From Methylophaga sp. OBS1 (GTDB lineage: Bacteria; Pseudomonadota; Gammaproteobacteria; Nitrosococcales; Methylophagaceae), in assembly GCF_026319365.1 (NCBI RefSeq), contig NZ_JAPDMS010000003.1, forward strand, positions 1-64,000: DNA of 64,000 bases. Direction: 5' to 3'. Shown here piece by piece: positions 54,956 to 63,653 of this stretch. Each line of letters starts with the position of its first letter. The stretch's first letter is position 1. The translations under genes were made by a program, and so were the position numbers. The notes under the pieces were generated by a model that saw nothing but the letters and a program-made list of their open reading frames with translations, was not told where the DNA came from and did not search any database.

Positions 54956-55023
54956 GCCCTTAATTGGTGCGACAAATACTTATTTGCGCACCAAAATAAA
55001 ACATCGATGCACCAGTTGGTGAC
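54956..55023. promoter_or_regulatory. probable activator-binding region upstream of nirB
   Basis: Contains a near NtrC site (GCCC-TTAATTG-GTGC, 54956-54970), a 31-base inverted repeat (TTGGTGCG at 54964-54971 and CGCACCAA at 54987-54994 with CAAAT/ATTTG inside) and a palindrome GCACC-AGTT-GGTGA (55009-55022). All lie 45-110 bases upstream of the sigma54 promoter, a normal enhancer distance. Confidence 0.5.
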
Positions 55024-55081
55024 GTAAAAAAGATCACGCCATTAACGGCAGTCACATCCTTGTGAACTGGATTGATATTAA

Positions 55082-55519
55082 TCAGGGCGTGGCGTTCCAG
55101 ACGTGGGACTGCAGTTGCCATTCACCGGCATCGTTCTGCACCAGCACAGTCACCAGCACACCACCAAAGCTTACCGGTTGTTGCTCAGCATCAACGCCAT
55201 CAGCCTGCCAGTACCCAACCTGCGTGATTTGCTTGTCGGCCGCAATAATATCCACTGTTTCTATCTGATGGTTATGCACGCCGTTTTTAATAAACCCTGA
55301 GAACAAATTGCTGATTGCCTCATGACCTTCAAGCAGCTGGCCATTGCCGGGTGAAACCGTCGCCTCTTCGCCATACAGGGCCACAAGCTTATTCAGCTTG
55401 CCCTGATTCAATGCCTGATTCCATTGTTGATTGGCTTGCTTGACAATATTTTCCGGGCTCTCAGCGAGTACGGCGCCACTTAAGGTAAAAGCCGTTAAGG
55501 CCATTAACAACTGTTTCAT
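55082..55519 (-). CDS. exported SnoaL/DUF4440-like protein
   Basis: 145 residues with a signal peptide (MKQLLMALTAFTLSGAVLAE) and an NTF2-like cone fold of the DUF4440/SgcJ type (NQQWNQALNQGKLNKLVALY, LEGHEAISNLFSGFI). Such domains bind small hydrophobic molecules or act in a variety of roles; none is assignable here. It follows marR by 53 bases, and a palindromic operator that also occurs before marR lies 20 bases upstream of its start, so it is likely repressed by that regulator. Confidence 0.8.
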   Translation of the reverse strand: MKQLLMALTAFTLSGAVLAESPENIVKQANQQWNQALNQGKLNKLVALYGEEATVSPGNGQLLEGHEAISNLFSGFIKNGVHNHQIETVDIIAADKQITQVGYWQADGVDAEQQPVSFGGVLVTVLVQNDAGEWQLQSHVWNATP

Positions 55520-55538
55520 TATTGTTTCTCCTTTATTT

Positions 55539-55554
55539 AATTAGGAAGCTAATT
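55539..55554. promoter_or_regulatory. candidate MarR operator before the SnoaL-like gene
   Basis: AATTAG-GAAG-CTAATT is a perfect 6-4-6 palindrome located between the marR stop and the next start codon. The same core TTAG-N4-CTAA occurs before marR. Confidence 0.5.
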
Positions 55555-55572
55555 ATTACGTTAAAATTAGAC

Positions 55573-56076
55573 TCAGTCGAATACCTGAGCCTGCTGATTC
55601 AGCTTCATTAAAATCTGCATCAGCATGGTCCCCTCCTCATCACTGAGTGCGGTCATCAGTTGCCTGACCCGGCGATAGTACTCAGGCATGACTTCATCGA
55701 GTTTTGCCTGGCCTTTAGTGGTCAATTTGACCAATGTCTGTCGCCGATCCTTGGGCGACACCATGCGGGTAACCAGCTTGTCGCGCTGAAGACCATCAAT
55801 CAACCCTGTCATGGTGGCGCGACTGACCCCGGCTTTCTCTGCAAGCTTGGAGGGACTGGAGCTGCCATCATCCTCGCGCATCAATAACACCAGCACCCAC
55901 CAGCGCCCCTGCAATAGAGCGTGTGCGCCAAGATAACGATCCAGGCCGTTGGATAAATCGGTGGCAACGCGCAGAAACGTCAGAAACTGAATCACCCTGT
56001 CGATATCGGCATCGGGGTAGCGATCAGCAAACTTCTTGAGGATATGCGCATCCGGTAAGTCTTTAAGCTCCAGCAT
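55573..56076 (-). CDS. MarR family transcriptional regulator
   Basis: 167-residue winged-helix regulator. The DNA-binding region is SPSKLAEKAGVSRATMTGLIDGLQRDKLVTRMVSPKDRRQ, followed by the helical dimerisation tail, the MarR pattern. The ligand is unknown. It precedes the SnoaL-like gene on the same strand, and matching palindromes stand before both genes, suggesting autoregulation. Divergent from a PepSY gene, so its operator region may also affect that gene. Confidence 0.88.
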   Translation of the reverse strand: MLELKDLPDAHILKKFADRYPDADIDRVIQFLTFLRVATDLSNGLDRYLGAHALLQGRWWVLVLLMREDDGSSSPSKLAEKAGVSRATMTGLIDGLQRDKLVTRMVSPKDRRQTLVKLTTKGQAKLDEVMPEYYRRVRQLMTALSDEEGTMLMQILMKLNQQAQVFD

Positions 56077-56088
56077 AATTCAAATTAT

Positions 56089-56104
56089 AGTTAGCCTCCT
56101 AATT
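56089..56104. promoter_or_regulatory. candidate MarR operator before marR
   Basis: AGTTAG-CCTC-CTAATT, a 6-4-6 palindrome with one mismatch, 13 bases upstream of the marR start. It shares the TTAG-N4-CTAA core with the site at 55539-55554. Confidence 0.5.
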
Positions 56105-56216
56105 ACTTTCAATACCTGAAATTAAATCAGATTCAGGTTCAGTTAATTTAGGCTTCAGCTTGATTTAAGTCCACCCCCCTAGTATGGGAATCGTTCACCA
56201 ACAAAGGAGACTGAAC

Positions 56217-56534
56217 ATGAAATTAATGAGCGCCATTACTTTAAGCAGTGTTTTAACTGTATTGTCTTTGTCGGCATCGGTTCAGGCCGATGATGATATG
56301 CGTGAGATGAAAACGCTGTCTGAAGGCCTGGGTTTGATCTCGCTGGAAGAAGCAAAAACCAAAGCACTGGAAGCCAAACCCGGTGTGATTGAAGATGCCG
56401 ATCTGGAAGATCGAGATTTCAGCAAAGGTTGGGACTATGAATTTGAAATCGTCGACGTTGATGGCAACGAATGGGAAGTTTACATTGATGCCAAGACCGG
56501 CGAAGTCCGTAAAATTGAAAAAGACTGGTTCTAA
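56217..56534 (+). CDS. exported PepSY domain protein
   Basis: 105 residues. A signal peptide (LMSAITLSSVLTVLSLSASVQAD) precedes one PepSY domain (ISLEEAKTKALEAKPG and YEFEIVDVDGNEWEVYIDAKTG). PepSY modules occur in periplasmic proteins and often accompany two-component systems. ATG 56217 has AAAGGAGA 8 bases upstream, which decides the start. It is convergent with a PhoQ-like sensor kinase gene, and a paralogue lies at the other end of that gene pair. Confidence 0.88.
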   Translation: MKLMSAITLSSVLTVLSLSASVQADDDMREMKTLSEGLGLISLEEAKTKALEAKPGVIEDADLEDRDFSKGWDYEFEIVDVDGNEWEVYIDAKTGEVRKIEKDWF

Positions 56535-56541
56535 TCTGCAG

Positions 56542-57864
56542 TCACGTCTGCAGGTGCACCGTCACCTGCAGACCTCCCCATTGCTCAGAACGCTGGAATG
56601 AAAGGCTGCCTGAGTAACTTTCCACGATATCCTGAACAATGGCAAGGCCAAGTCCACTGCCGGGCTTGGATTCATCGGCACGAAACCCCCGCTGACTCAG
56701 CGATGAGAGAATATCATCATCACAGCCGGGTCCATCATCCTCAACCACAAGACACAGTCTGTCGTCTACCATACTGATGTTGAGCGCTACCGCCTGGTGG
56801 CACCACTTGCAGGCATTATCAAGTAGATTGCCAAGTAACTCCAGCAGGTCTTCACGATCACCATCAAAACGGACTTTTTCAGCAAGCTGCCAGTTTATAT
56901 TCAGCGCTTTATCACGATAAATTCTCTGCAGGGTTTCAATAAGTTGAGAAACCAGCTCGGCCAGATCAACGCCTTTCCCAGGTAGAGTGACACCGGCGAT
57001 ACGCGCCCTTTTCAATTCTCTGTCGATAATTTGCCTGACTTCGCCTGTCTGCTGATAGATATCAGCACGCAACGCCGCTTCGACTGAAGGAGCCGACTCG
57101 GCAATCTGATTAATCAGAGTAAGCTGTGTTTTAAGTCGATGTGCCAGGTTACCCAGCGCCTGCCTGGACCGACGCGTTTTGACCACCATGCTCTGCATCA
57201 GCCGGTTGAGTTCGACCAGTAAAGGTCTGATTTCATCGGGTGCGTTTTCATCAATGCGCTCAATCTCACCCTGCCCCAGCTTTTCAAGCTGACGCCGTGC
57301 TTTACTCAGCGGTTGCAGCGCTTGTCGGATCAAACCGGCCTGGAATAACAGCAGCAGCACAAAACCCGTTGCAGAGAGTAGCGTGAAGACAAACTGGAAA
57401 TGCCGTTTGTCTTCCAACATCCAGGCAATATCTTCCGCGACCGTGATGGTCAGCAATTTATCCTGTTTCTGGTAAGTGGCCGATACTGCCAGCAGCGGCT
57501 GATCCTGCGGGCCAGTCTGGTAATGGACACGGCGCTGCCCTACGGCGACATCATCCGTGTCCAGGTTTGAGTCCCATAATGAACGTGAGAAGAGTTGCTG
57601 GTTTTCAGACTCAACAGTGTAGTAGAGACCGGAGAAAGTGCGTCTGTAATTACTGCTCAGCCTTTGGCTATCAAGCATTAATTGTCCGTCAGTTGCCACA
57701 GTCAAGTTGGCCAGCAGGCTCTCTGTCTCTTCCTGTAGCCGGGAGATAACCTGTTTCTCAATCAGTCGGTCGATGGTCAGGGTCAACCATAACCATTGCC
57801 CAACCAGTAATAATGCCAGCACCAGCGTCAAGCCGATGGCCAGTCGGCTGCGAATTGAGGTCAT
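56542..57864 (-). CDS. PhoQ-like sensor histidine kinase
   Basis: 440 residues. Two membrane segments (about 10-32 and 155-178) flank a periplasmic sensor domain. A HAMP-like linker follows, then the H-box NLAHRLKTQLTLI (His near 247) and ATPase boxes GNLLDNACKWC, EDDGPGCDDD and GSGLGLAIV. The HRLKTQL and DNACKWC segments resemble the PhoQ branch of OmpR-type kinases. It overlaps the regulator gene by 4 bases. The stimulus is unknown; cation or envelope stress sensing is a guess from similarity. Confidence 0.88.
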   Translation of the reverse strand: MTSIRSRLAIGLTLVLALLLVGQWLWLTLTIDRLIEKQVISRLQEETESLLANLTVATDGQLMLDSQRLSSNYRRTFSGLYYTVESENQQLFSRSLWDSNLDTDDVAVGQRRVHYQTGPQDQPLLAVSATYQKQDKLLTITVAEDIAWMLEDKRHFQFVFTLLSATGFVLLLLFQAGLIRQALQPLSKARRQLEKLGQGEIERIDENAPDEIRPLLVELNRLMQSMVVKTRRSRQALGNLAHRLKTQLTLINQIAESAPSVEAALRADIYQQTGEVRQIIDRELKRARIAGVTLPGKGVDLAELVSQLIETLQRIYRDKALNINWQLAEKVRFDGDREDLLELLGNLLDNACKWCHQAVALNISMVDDRLCLVVEDDGPGCDDDILSSLSQRGFRADESKPGSGLGLAIVQDIVESYSGSLSFQRSEQWGGLQVTVHLQT

Positions 57865-58529
57865 TGAGCTTCCCGGCCGAAAATATAACCTTGTCCCCGT
57901 CGTGTCTGAATGAACTCCTGCCCAAGCTTCTGCCGTAGCCGGTTGATATAGACTTCAATCACATTACTGTCTTTATCACTGTCAAGTTGATAGACATGTT
58001 CCGTCAGCGTGGTTTTGGACAAAAGTTTACCCGGGTTAAGCATGAAATATCGTAGTAGCTTGAACTCGGTGCCGGTTAGGCTGTAAGTCTCTCCATTGCT
58101 GAGTTTGACACGCTGTCCCGACTCATCCAGTGATAAGTCGCCATAAGTCAGCGAGCCAGGTTTCAGGCCGGCATAACGGCGCAGAACGGCGTTGATTCGA
58201 ACCAGCAACTCTTCAATTTGAAAAGGTTTGGCAAGATAGTCATCTGCACCGGCCTTAAAGCCCGCGACTTTATCCTCCCACGCGTCTCGGGCGGTCAGTA
58301 TGATCACCGGCGTCAGGTTGTCACGCTCTCGCCAGTTGCTGAGCACATCAAGCCCGGGCATCCCCGGCAGCCCCAAATCCAGCACAATGAGGTCATAAGG
58401 TTCGATGTCACCCATTGCCTCAGCATCAACTCCGTCAACCGATAGATCGGTGGCATAACCAGCACGGTTCAGGGCGTCCTGTAACTTCGGCCCCAGAACA
58501 GGGTCATCCTCAACCAAAAGCAGCCGCAT
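57861..58529 (-). CDS. OmpR-family response regulator (PhoP-like)
   Basis: 222 residues. Receiver domain with acidic pocket VEDDPVLG, phosphoacceptor Asp in LIVLDLGLPGMPG (near 51) and Lys in YLAKPFQ; the C-terminal winged helix includes EFKLLRYFMLNPGKLL and VIEVYINRLRQKLG. It is first in the regulator-kinase pair and follows the second PepSY gene by 3 bases, so all three are likely one operon. Confidence 0.93.
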   Translation of the reverse strand: MRLLLVEDDPVLGPKLQDALNRAGYATDLSVDGVDAEAMGDIEPYDLIVLDLGLPGMPGLDVLSNWRERDNLTPVIILTARDAWEDKVAGFKAGADDYLAKPFQIEELLVRINAVLRRYAGLKPGSLTYGDLSLDESGQRVKLSNGETYSLTGTEFKLLRYFMLNPGKLLSKTTLTEHVYQLDSDKDSNVIEVYINRLRQKLGQEFIQTRRGQGYIFGREAQ

Positions 58530-58532
58530 GAA

Positions 58533-58850
58533 CTAATCCTCGCTTTCCAGTTCAATCAGTTCCGCTGTGCTGGCATCAAGTTCCAACTCCCACACCTGAC
58601 CACGGTCATCAAGGATTTCGAGTTCGTATATATAACGGCCATCTTCTTCATCAAGCTCTGTTTCCAGAATTTGTCCGGATTTAACCGCCATCGCAGACTC
58701 TATCACCTGCTCAAGGGGCAGAATATCACCACGCTGTTTCAGCATGCGTGCGTAATCAGAATCATCGTCTGCTTGCAGGCTCTGGCCGGGCAAAGCCACG
58801 AGGATCAATAAACAAGTGATACCGGTAAGTGCGTTAAAGATTTTCTTCAT
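58533..58850 (-). CDS. exported PepSY domain protein, paralogue
   Basis: 105 residues from the chosen start (MKKIFNALTGITC). A signal peptide (CLLILVALPGQSLQAD) is followed by one PepSY domain (LPLEQVIESAMAVKSG and YIYELEILDDRGQVWELELD). It is highly acidic at the C-terminus. It is first in a probable operon with the response regulator and kinase and is clearly related to the PepSY protein at 56217-56534, so the kinase lies between two copies. Start choice is weak; a TTG 21 bases earlier is the alternative. Confidence 0.85.
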   Translation of the reverse strand: MKKIFNALTGITCLLILVALPGQSLQADDDSDYARMLKQRGDILPLEQVIESAMAVKSGQILETELDEEDGRYIYELEILDDRGQVWELELDASTAELIELESED

Positions 58851-58930
58851 ATCAGTTCTGCCGGGATTCAAGAATCAACGACAGTGTATAACTGATGACT
58901 TAATCCAAGATGAAAAATGGTGACCGTCAA

Positions 58931-59245
58931 TTAGCGCACAGTAAAGATTCGCACGACCTCACCATTTTTGAAAATAACATGGGTGGCTTTACTGTTAGTG
59001 GTGCTGTACATCCACTTTTCAAAAAGATCATGACCTTCTTCGTCACCCAGCGCCGGTCTTTTGTGTTTACTGATATAGGAAGGCTCCCAGGCCTGACCGC
59101 AGGTTGACTTGATCTGTTGTGGGCTCATTCCAAGCTTAATAGCCTGGCTGCCACAGGGTAGGCTGGATAAATCAGCACTCCCGGCCAGTACAGCTGTGCT
59201 GAACAGGCCGGCAATGAGCATGATGGCGTTTGATGTCAGTCGCAT
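58931..59245 (-). CDS. exported DUF2845-like protein
   Basis: 104 residues. A signal peptide (AIMLIAGLFSTAVLAG) precedes a small domain with two cysteines (SLPCGSQAIKLGMSPQQI and STCGQAWEP), which resembles the DUF2845 family; its function is unknown. ATG 59243-59245 has a strong GGAGGAGAG upstream, so I rejected the longer reading. It lies upstream of the PepSY-regulator-kinase genes with an 80-base gap. Confidence 0.75.
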   Translation of the reverse strand: MRLTSNAIMLIAGLFSTAVLAGSADLSSLPCGSQAIKLGMSPQQIKSTCGQAWEPSYISKHKRPALGDEEGHDLFEKWMYSTTNSKATHVIFKNGEVVRIFTVR

Positions 59246-59426
59246 GAATGTCTCTCCTCCTGGTGATGGATGCGACAATAGCATGATTTAAAAATAGTTT
59301 CTAAACCCGACTCACAGTCTCTCGCCAGAGCGGGACAGAGTGATTGAGTTCAAGCCTGTTCATCAAGAACCGAATCTCTCATTACTGTTGATACCGGACG
59401 CGGCACATGACACCGGTGACACCAAT

Positions 59427-61418
59427 TTAACTCTCGCTGACAATATGCAAAAAGTGCATATGCTTCTCGTACTGAATCAGCACGTCATCAATGACCTGCT
59501 CTTGATTGTATCCATACAAATCATAATGCTGACTACCCTCAGCAAGATAGACCTCGGCACGGAAGTAGCGTTTGCTCTCATCGGTAATGGGGTCAAACTC
59601 CGGGAAAGCAAAACTCGGTATCAAATGTCCAACCGCATGAACGCCATAAATAAAGTCATCTTCACCATCATAGATAACCTTCAGCTCAATATAATCTTCT
59701 CTATCATTGATTTCGACGCTGACACCACCCTGTCGGATTTCGTCCGCCACCGCGGACAGTGACGGCTTGATTGTCTGCTGTAAAAAACGCGATATTTCGG
59801 ACTTATTGGGATGACTGCTGAGATTTCTCAACCGTTGTTTCCAACTCACGCGGCGCCCGGTACTGACCGGGGTCTGGGGTACGCCCAATACCTGACGTTT
59901 AATGCCTTCCATTCTCAACCCCTTGTATAAGCCGTAACAGATCACCAGCATGACCATCACAAACGGCAAAGCCCCTGCAATCGCCGCAGTTTGAAGTGCC
60001 GCCAGCCCACCGGCCAGGAGTAGCACTGAAGCCACCAGCCCCTCAGTCACGGCCCAGAAGATGCGTTGCCATACCGGTGGTTTGGGATGCCCGCCTGAGG
60101 TGATGGTATCAATCACCAGTGACCCGGAGTCCGAAGAAGTCACGAAGAAAGTCACCACCAGCAACGTGGCAACACCCGATGAGATCATGCTGAGCGGCAT
60201 TTGCTCGAACATGGTGAAAATCGCAATGGGCACATTATCAGCGACTGCGCCGGCAATAACGCCGGTCAACTCGCCAAGTTCCATATGAAGTGCCGTGCCA
60301 CCGAAGAAGGTCATCCACATGAAGGTAAAGCCCACCGGCACAAACAGTACCCCCAGCACAAACTCACGGATGGTCCGGCCTCGGGACACCCGGGCGATAA
60401 ACATACCGACAAATGGTGACCAGGCAATCCACCAGCCCCAGTAAAACAGGGTCCAGCCACCAATCCAGCTATTGGGTTCGTAGGCATAGAGATTAAAAGT
60501 CATGTCGACGACTTCACTCAAATACTGGCCAGTGTTTTGAACCAGTGACTGCATCAGAAACAATGTTGGCCCTGCCAGCAGCACAAATAGCAGCAACAGC
60601 ACTGCCAGACCCAGATTAAGCACAGACAGGCGTTTGATCCCCGCATCGAGACCGGCAACCACGGAAACTGTGGCCAACAAGGTGATCAAGGTGATGAGTC
60701 CGATCTGGAGTGGCACTGACACCGGCAGATCAAATAGATAATTGAGCCCGGCATTGATCTGCAGCACACCCAGCCCCAGAGAGGTAGCGATGCCGAACAT
60801 GGTTCCAAGGACTGCAAAAATATCCACAATATGGCCGATAGGACCATAGATACGTTCACCAATCAGCGGATACAGCGCGGAACGAATAGTTAAGGGTAAA
60901 TTATGTCTGAAACCAAAGTAGGCAAGGGACAGGCCCACCACCGCATATATTGCCCAGGCGTGCAGCCCCCAGTGGAAAAAAGTGATAGACATGGCATGCC
61001 GTGCGGCTTCAACGGTCTCAGCCTCTCCCACCGGCGGGCTGGCATAATGCATGATGGGTTCAGCGACACCGTAAAACAGCAGACCAATACCCATCCCGGC
61101 ACTGAACAGCATCGCGAACCATGAGGTGTAACCGTAATCCGGTTCAGAGTGATCGGGCCCCAGTTTAATTGCACCATAAGAACTGATAGCGAGGCCAAGA
61201 CTGAAAATCAAAAAAACGCCCACAGCCAGGAGATAGAACCAGCCGAAAGACTCAACAATCCAGCTCTGAACATCGGCAAATAACCCTGCAGCAAAATCGG
61301 AGAAAGTGGCAGCAAATATAACCAGGGCGAGGATCAGAATCGCCGAGCCAAAAAATACCGGGGGATTGATTTCGACCTTACTTGCCGGATCGGTGTTGTG
61401 CTGTTTTGCTTCGCTCAT
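59427..61418 (-). CDS. BCCT family transporter, BetT-like
   Basis: Sodium- or proton-coupled importer of choline, betaine or related compounds, 663 residues with about 12 membrane segments. Family motifs are GMGIGLLFYGVAEP and WTLFYWGWWIAWSPFVG. It has a cytoplasmic C-terminal extension of about 150 residues, as in E. coli BetT (677 residues). Substrate cannot be fixed; osmoprotectant uptake fits a marine organism. No betIBA genes are near. Confidence 0.92.
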   Translation of the reverse strand: MSEAKQHNTDPASKVEINPPVFFGSAILILALVIFAATFSDFAAGLFADVQSWIVESFGWFYLLAVGVFLIFSLGLAISSYGAIKLGPDHSEPDYGYTSWFAMLFSAGMGIGLLFYGVAEPIMHYASPPVGEAETVEAARHAMSITFFHWGLHAWAIYAVVGLSLAYFGFRHNLPLTIRSALYPLIGERIYGPIGHIVDIFAVLGTMFGIATSLGLGVLQINAGLNYLFDLPVSVPLQIGLITLITLLATVSVVAGLDAGIKRLSVLNLGLAVLLLLFVLLAGPTLFLMQSLVQNTGQYLSEVVDMTFNLYAYEPNSWIGGWTLFYWGWWIAWSPFVGMFIARVSRGRTIREFVLGVLFVPVGFTFMWMTFFGGTALHMELGELTGVIAGAVADNVPIAIFTMFEQMPLSMISSGVATLLVVTFFVTSSDSGSLVIDTITSGGHPKPPVWQRIFWAVTEGLVASVLLLAGGLAALQTAAIAGALPFVMVMLVICYGLYKGLRMEGIKRQVLGVPQTPVSTGRRVSWKQRLRNLSSHPNKSEISRFLQQTIKPSLSAVADEIRQGGVSVEINDREDYIELKVIYDGEDDFIYGVHAVGHLIPSFAFPEFDPITDESKRYFRAEVYLAEGSQHYDLYGYNQEQVIDDVLIQYEKHMHFLHIVSES

Positions 61419-61451
61419 AACGTGCTCACTTTGCTGCTTTTATTATTGTGT

Positions 61452-62843
61452 TCAGAAGTAATAACCGAAATTGATATTAAATCGGGTTTGCCAATCGTCA
61501 TCCTGGTTCGCGCCCAGCCTGTCACCAAACGCGGCATCACCGCCAATGAACTCATTACCGTTGGAGGCACTCAGGTCGGTATAGATGTACCAGTTGTCCT
61601 TACCCCAGGCAGCACCCACAGTTGCCAGTTCACTGTCATTAAAACGACTCTCCTGTTTAATCACGCTGCTGTACTCTACGTAAGGGATGACATAATCCAG
61701 CCAGGCAATCTGACTGGTTTCCAGGGTATAGCTGAGTGAAACAGCGGGGATCCAGGCTTCAGCAGCTGCAGTGCTGGGGAAGTCATAAGCGCCCATCTGC
61801 ACCAGCTTGTCCGTGCCCAGCGGCTGACTGGCATCCACATCAAAACGGTAGTAAGTCACCTGACTTGCCAGTTTGAACTGTCCCCACTGATTCACCATAT
61901 GCAGGGAAGCAGCATAGCGGTCACCATCGTCCTGTGCGCCACGACTCGCCAATTCGCCGTATTGCAGCGAGACACCGAGATCAGTCTTTATGTCACTGGC
62001 TGAAAACTGATAAATGCCCCGGATATTGAACTGATTGCGCTCTTCGTAGCCTTCATCACTCTCATTGACGACATCGTAAGAATAACGGGCACTATCGTGA
62101 GAGGAACCAATGTAATTACCTTCATCAGCCAGATAAAAGGCAAAATCCCACTTCCAGTTACCAGCTTCATGGTGATATTTCGCCCCCAGGTCCATATCAT
62201 CAGCAAGGCCCAGATAATAATGCTGATCGAAAAACCAACTTTGTGACACCCCATAGGGGCCGGGGCCGAAAGGAACACGGTTCACACCGACCTGAAGTTG
62301 TCGCTTGTCATCGAACTGATAACCCAGCCAGCCAGTGTGAAGAAAGTTGTAGCCGTTGTACCAGCGATACTCCACCTTGCCGATATAGGGACCATCGGCG
62401 TAATCAAGGTTGACGCGGAACGTATCCAGATTGAAATTGCCGCCATCATCAAATGAGCGGGAAGCGCCATCTGTTTCCGGATAGTCGCCAATGGCATAGT
62501 TGGCGCGCATCGCACCACCAACCCGTAACGGGCCAAACCGGATTTCTGCCGGCTGTACTTCAATAGCCTGCTCAGCTTCGGCCAGACGCGCTTTTCTGTC
62601 TTCAGCGGCCTCGGCAATATTTTTTTCGGCTTCGGCGAGTTTATTTTCAGTTTCTGATTTCTGCTGTTTTGTCTTTTGCAGCGCTTGTTTAGTCTGATTA
62701 AGCTCTGCTTCCAGCTGCTTGATTCTCGCTTCCAGTCTGGCGACTTCATCCTCTGAAGCCGCCCGGACTTCGGGCATGACAGCAATGAGGACAATCATTG
62801 GCAAGAACATACTGCAGAATGCCTGTCGGGCGAGTCTGGACAT
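61452..62843 (-). CDS. coiled-coil outer membrane porin
   Basis: 463 residues. A signal peptide (FLPMIVLIAVMPEVRAA) is followed by a coiled coil of about 70 residues (EARIKQLEAELNQTKQAL onwards), then a beta barrel with many aromatic strands, ending in FGYYF, the typical outer-membrane C-terminus. The coiled-coil-plus-barrel plan resembles phosphate-selective and other trimeric porins; the substrate is unknown. It lies 33 bases before the BCCT gene on the same strand and may supply it. Confidence 0.85.
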   Translation of the reverse strand: MSRLARQAFCSMFLPMIVLIAVMPEVRAASEDEVARLEARIKQLEAELNQTKQALQKTKQQKSETENKLAEAEKNIAEAAEDRKARLAEAEQAIEVQPAEIRFGPLRVGGAMRANYAIGDYPETDGASRSFDDGGNFNLDTFRVNLDYADGPYIGKVEYRWYNGYNFLHTGWLGYQFDDKRQLQVGVNRVPFGPGPYGVSQSWFFDQHYYLGLADDMDLGAKYHHEAGNWKWDFAFYLADEGNYIGSSHDSARYSYDVVNESDEGYEERNQFNIRGIYQFSASDIKTDLGVSLQYGELASRGAQDDGDRYAASLHMVNQWGQFKLASQVTYYRFDVDASQPLGTDKLVQMGAYDFPSTAAAEAWIPAVSLSYTLETSQIAWLDYVIPYVEYSSVIKQESRFNDSELATVGAAWGKDNWYIYTDLSASNGNEFIGGDAAFGDRLGANQDDDWQTRFNINFGYYF

Positions 62844-62960
62844 TGGGCTGCATCCTTAAATTGATGTGGCTTGCTGTCATACAGCGTCAGGTGATGCTCC
62901 AGCTAACGTTTAAGCAGGAACCTTATATTCACCTTACCAGAGTGAGGGTCAGGCTCCAAC

Positions 62961-63653
62961 TCAGTCAAACGCAACCAAGGCAGTAACTGGCAGATGATCA
63001 GAGGCTATTTTTGCCAGCTTTGAACGGTGCGCAGCCACCGTTAACAGATGCTGGCGGGGCTGAACCCAGATTCGGTCCAGAGTGAGGATCGGCCAGGCCG
63101 AAGGAAAGCTTCTGCAGGCCGGTGTGGTATCAAAATAACGCTGCAGCCAACGCAATGGCCGGCCCCACAAAAACCACTCATTCAGGTCGCCCATCAGTAC
63201 CGTGGCATCGGCTTGCTGTTGCTCAAACTCGGCAAGAATACTTTTGACCTGATGGCGACGTTCTACCGGTTTCAGGCCAAGGTGCGTGGCGTAAACCAGG
63301 ATATGCCTGCCTTGATAATGGTACTGAACCTGTAAAGCGCCACGCGGTTCATGCGGTTCCAGGCTGAGGTCTATCAGGCGGTGAGACTCAATCGGTAGCC
63401 GTGACAGGATGGCATTGCCGTAATCGCGCGTTTCACGGAGCATTGTGGGACCAGCCAGGCCGGTCATATTGGTCTGCTGAGCCAAAAAGTCCAGCAAGTC
63501 CAGATCGTTGACGCGGTGATGCTCGACTTCCTGCAGGGCAATGATATCGGCATCCACTTCACGGATGACCTCGGCGATCCGGAAAGGATCAAAATGTCCG
63601 TCGGTGCCAACAGCAGCATGAATGTTGTAGCTGGCCAGTTTGAGCCGAATCAC
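62961..63653 (-). CDS. endonuclease/exonuclease/phosphatase family protein
   Basis: 230 residues with the EEP fold. Catalytic segments are LASYNIHAAVG, IIALQEVEHH, LMGDLNEW and ASDHLPVTA. This superfamily includes nucleases and lipid phosphatases. No signal peptide is visible. It overlaps the VTT-domain gene by 4 bases; such EEP/VTT pairing (often with phospholipase D) points to membrane-lipid metabolism, but that is inference. Confidence 0.88.
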   Translation of the reverse strand: MIRLKLASYNIHAAVGTDGHFDPFRIAEVIREVDADIIALQEVEHHRVNDLDLLDFLAQQTNMTGLAGPTMLRETRDYGNAILSRLPIESHRLIDLSLEPHEPRGALQVQYHYQGRHILVYATHLGLKPVERRHQVKSILAEFEQQQADATVLMGDLNEWFLWGRPLRWLQRYFDTTPACRSFPSAWPILTLDRIWVQPRQHLLTVAAHRSKLAKIASDHLPVTALVAFD

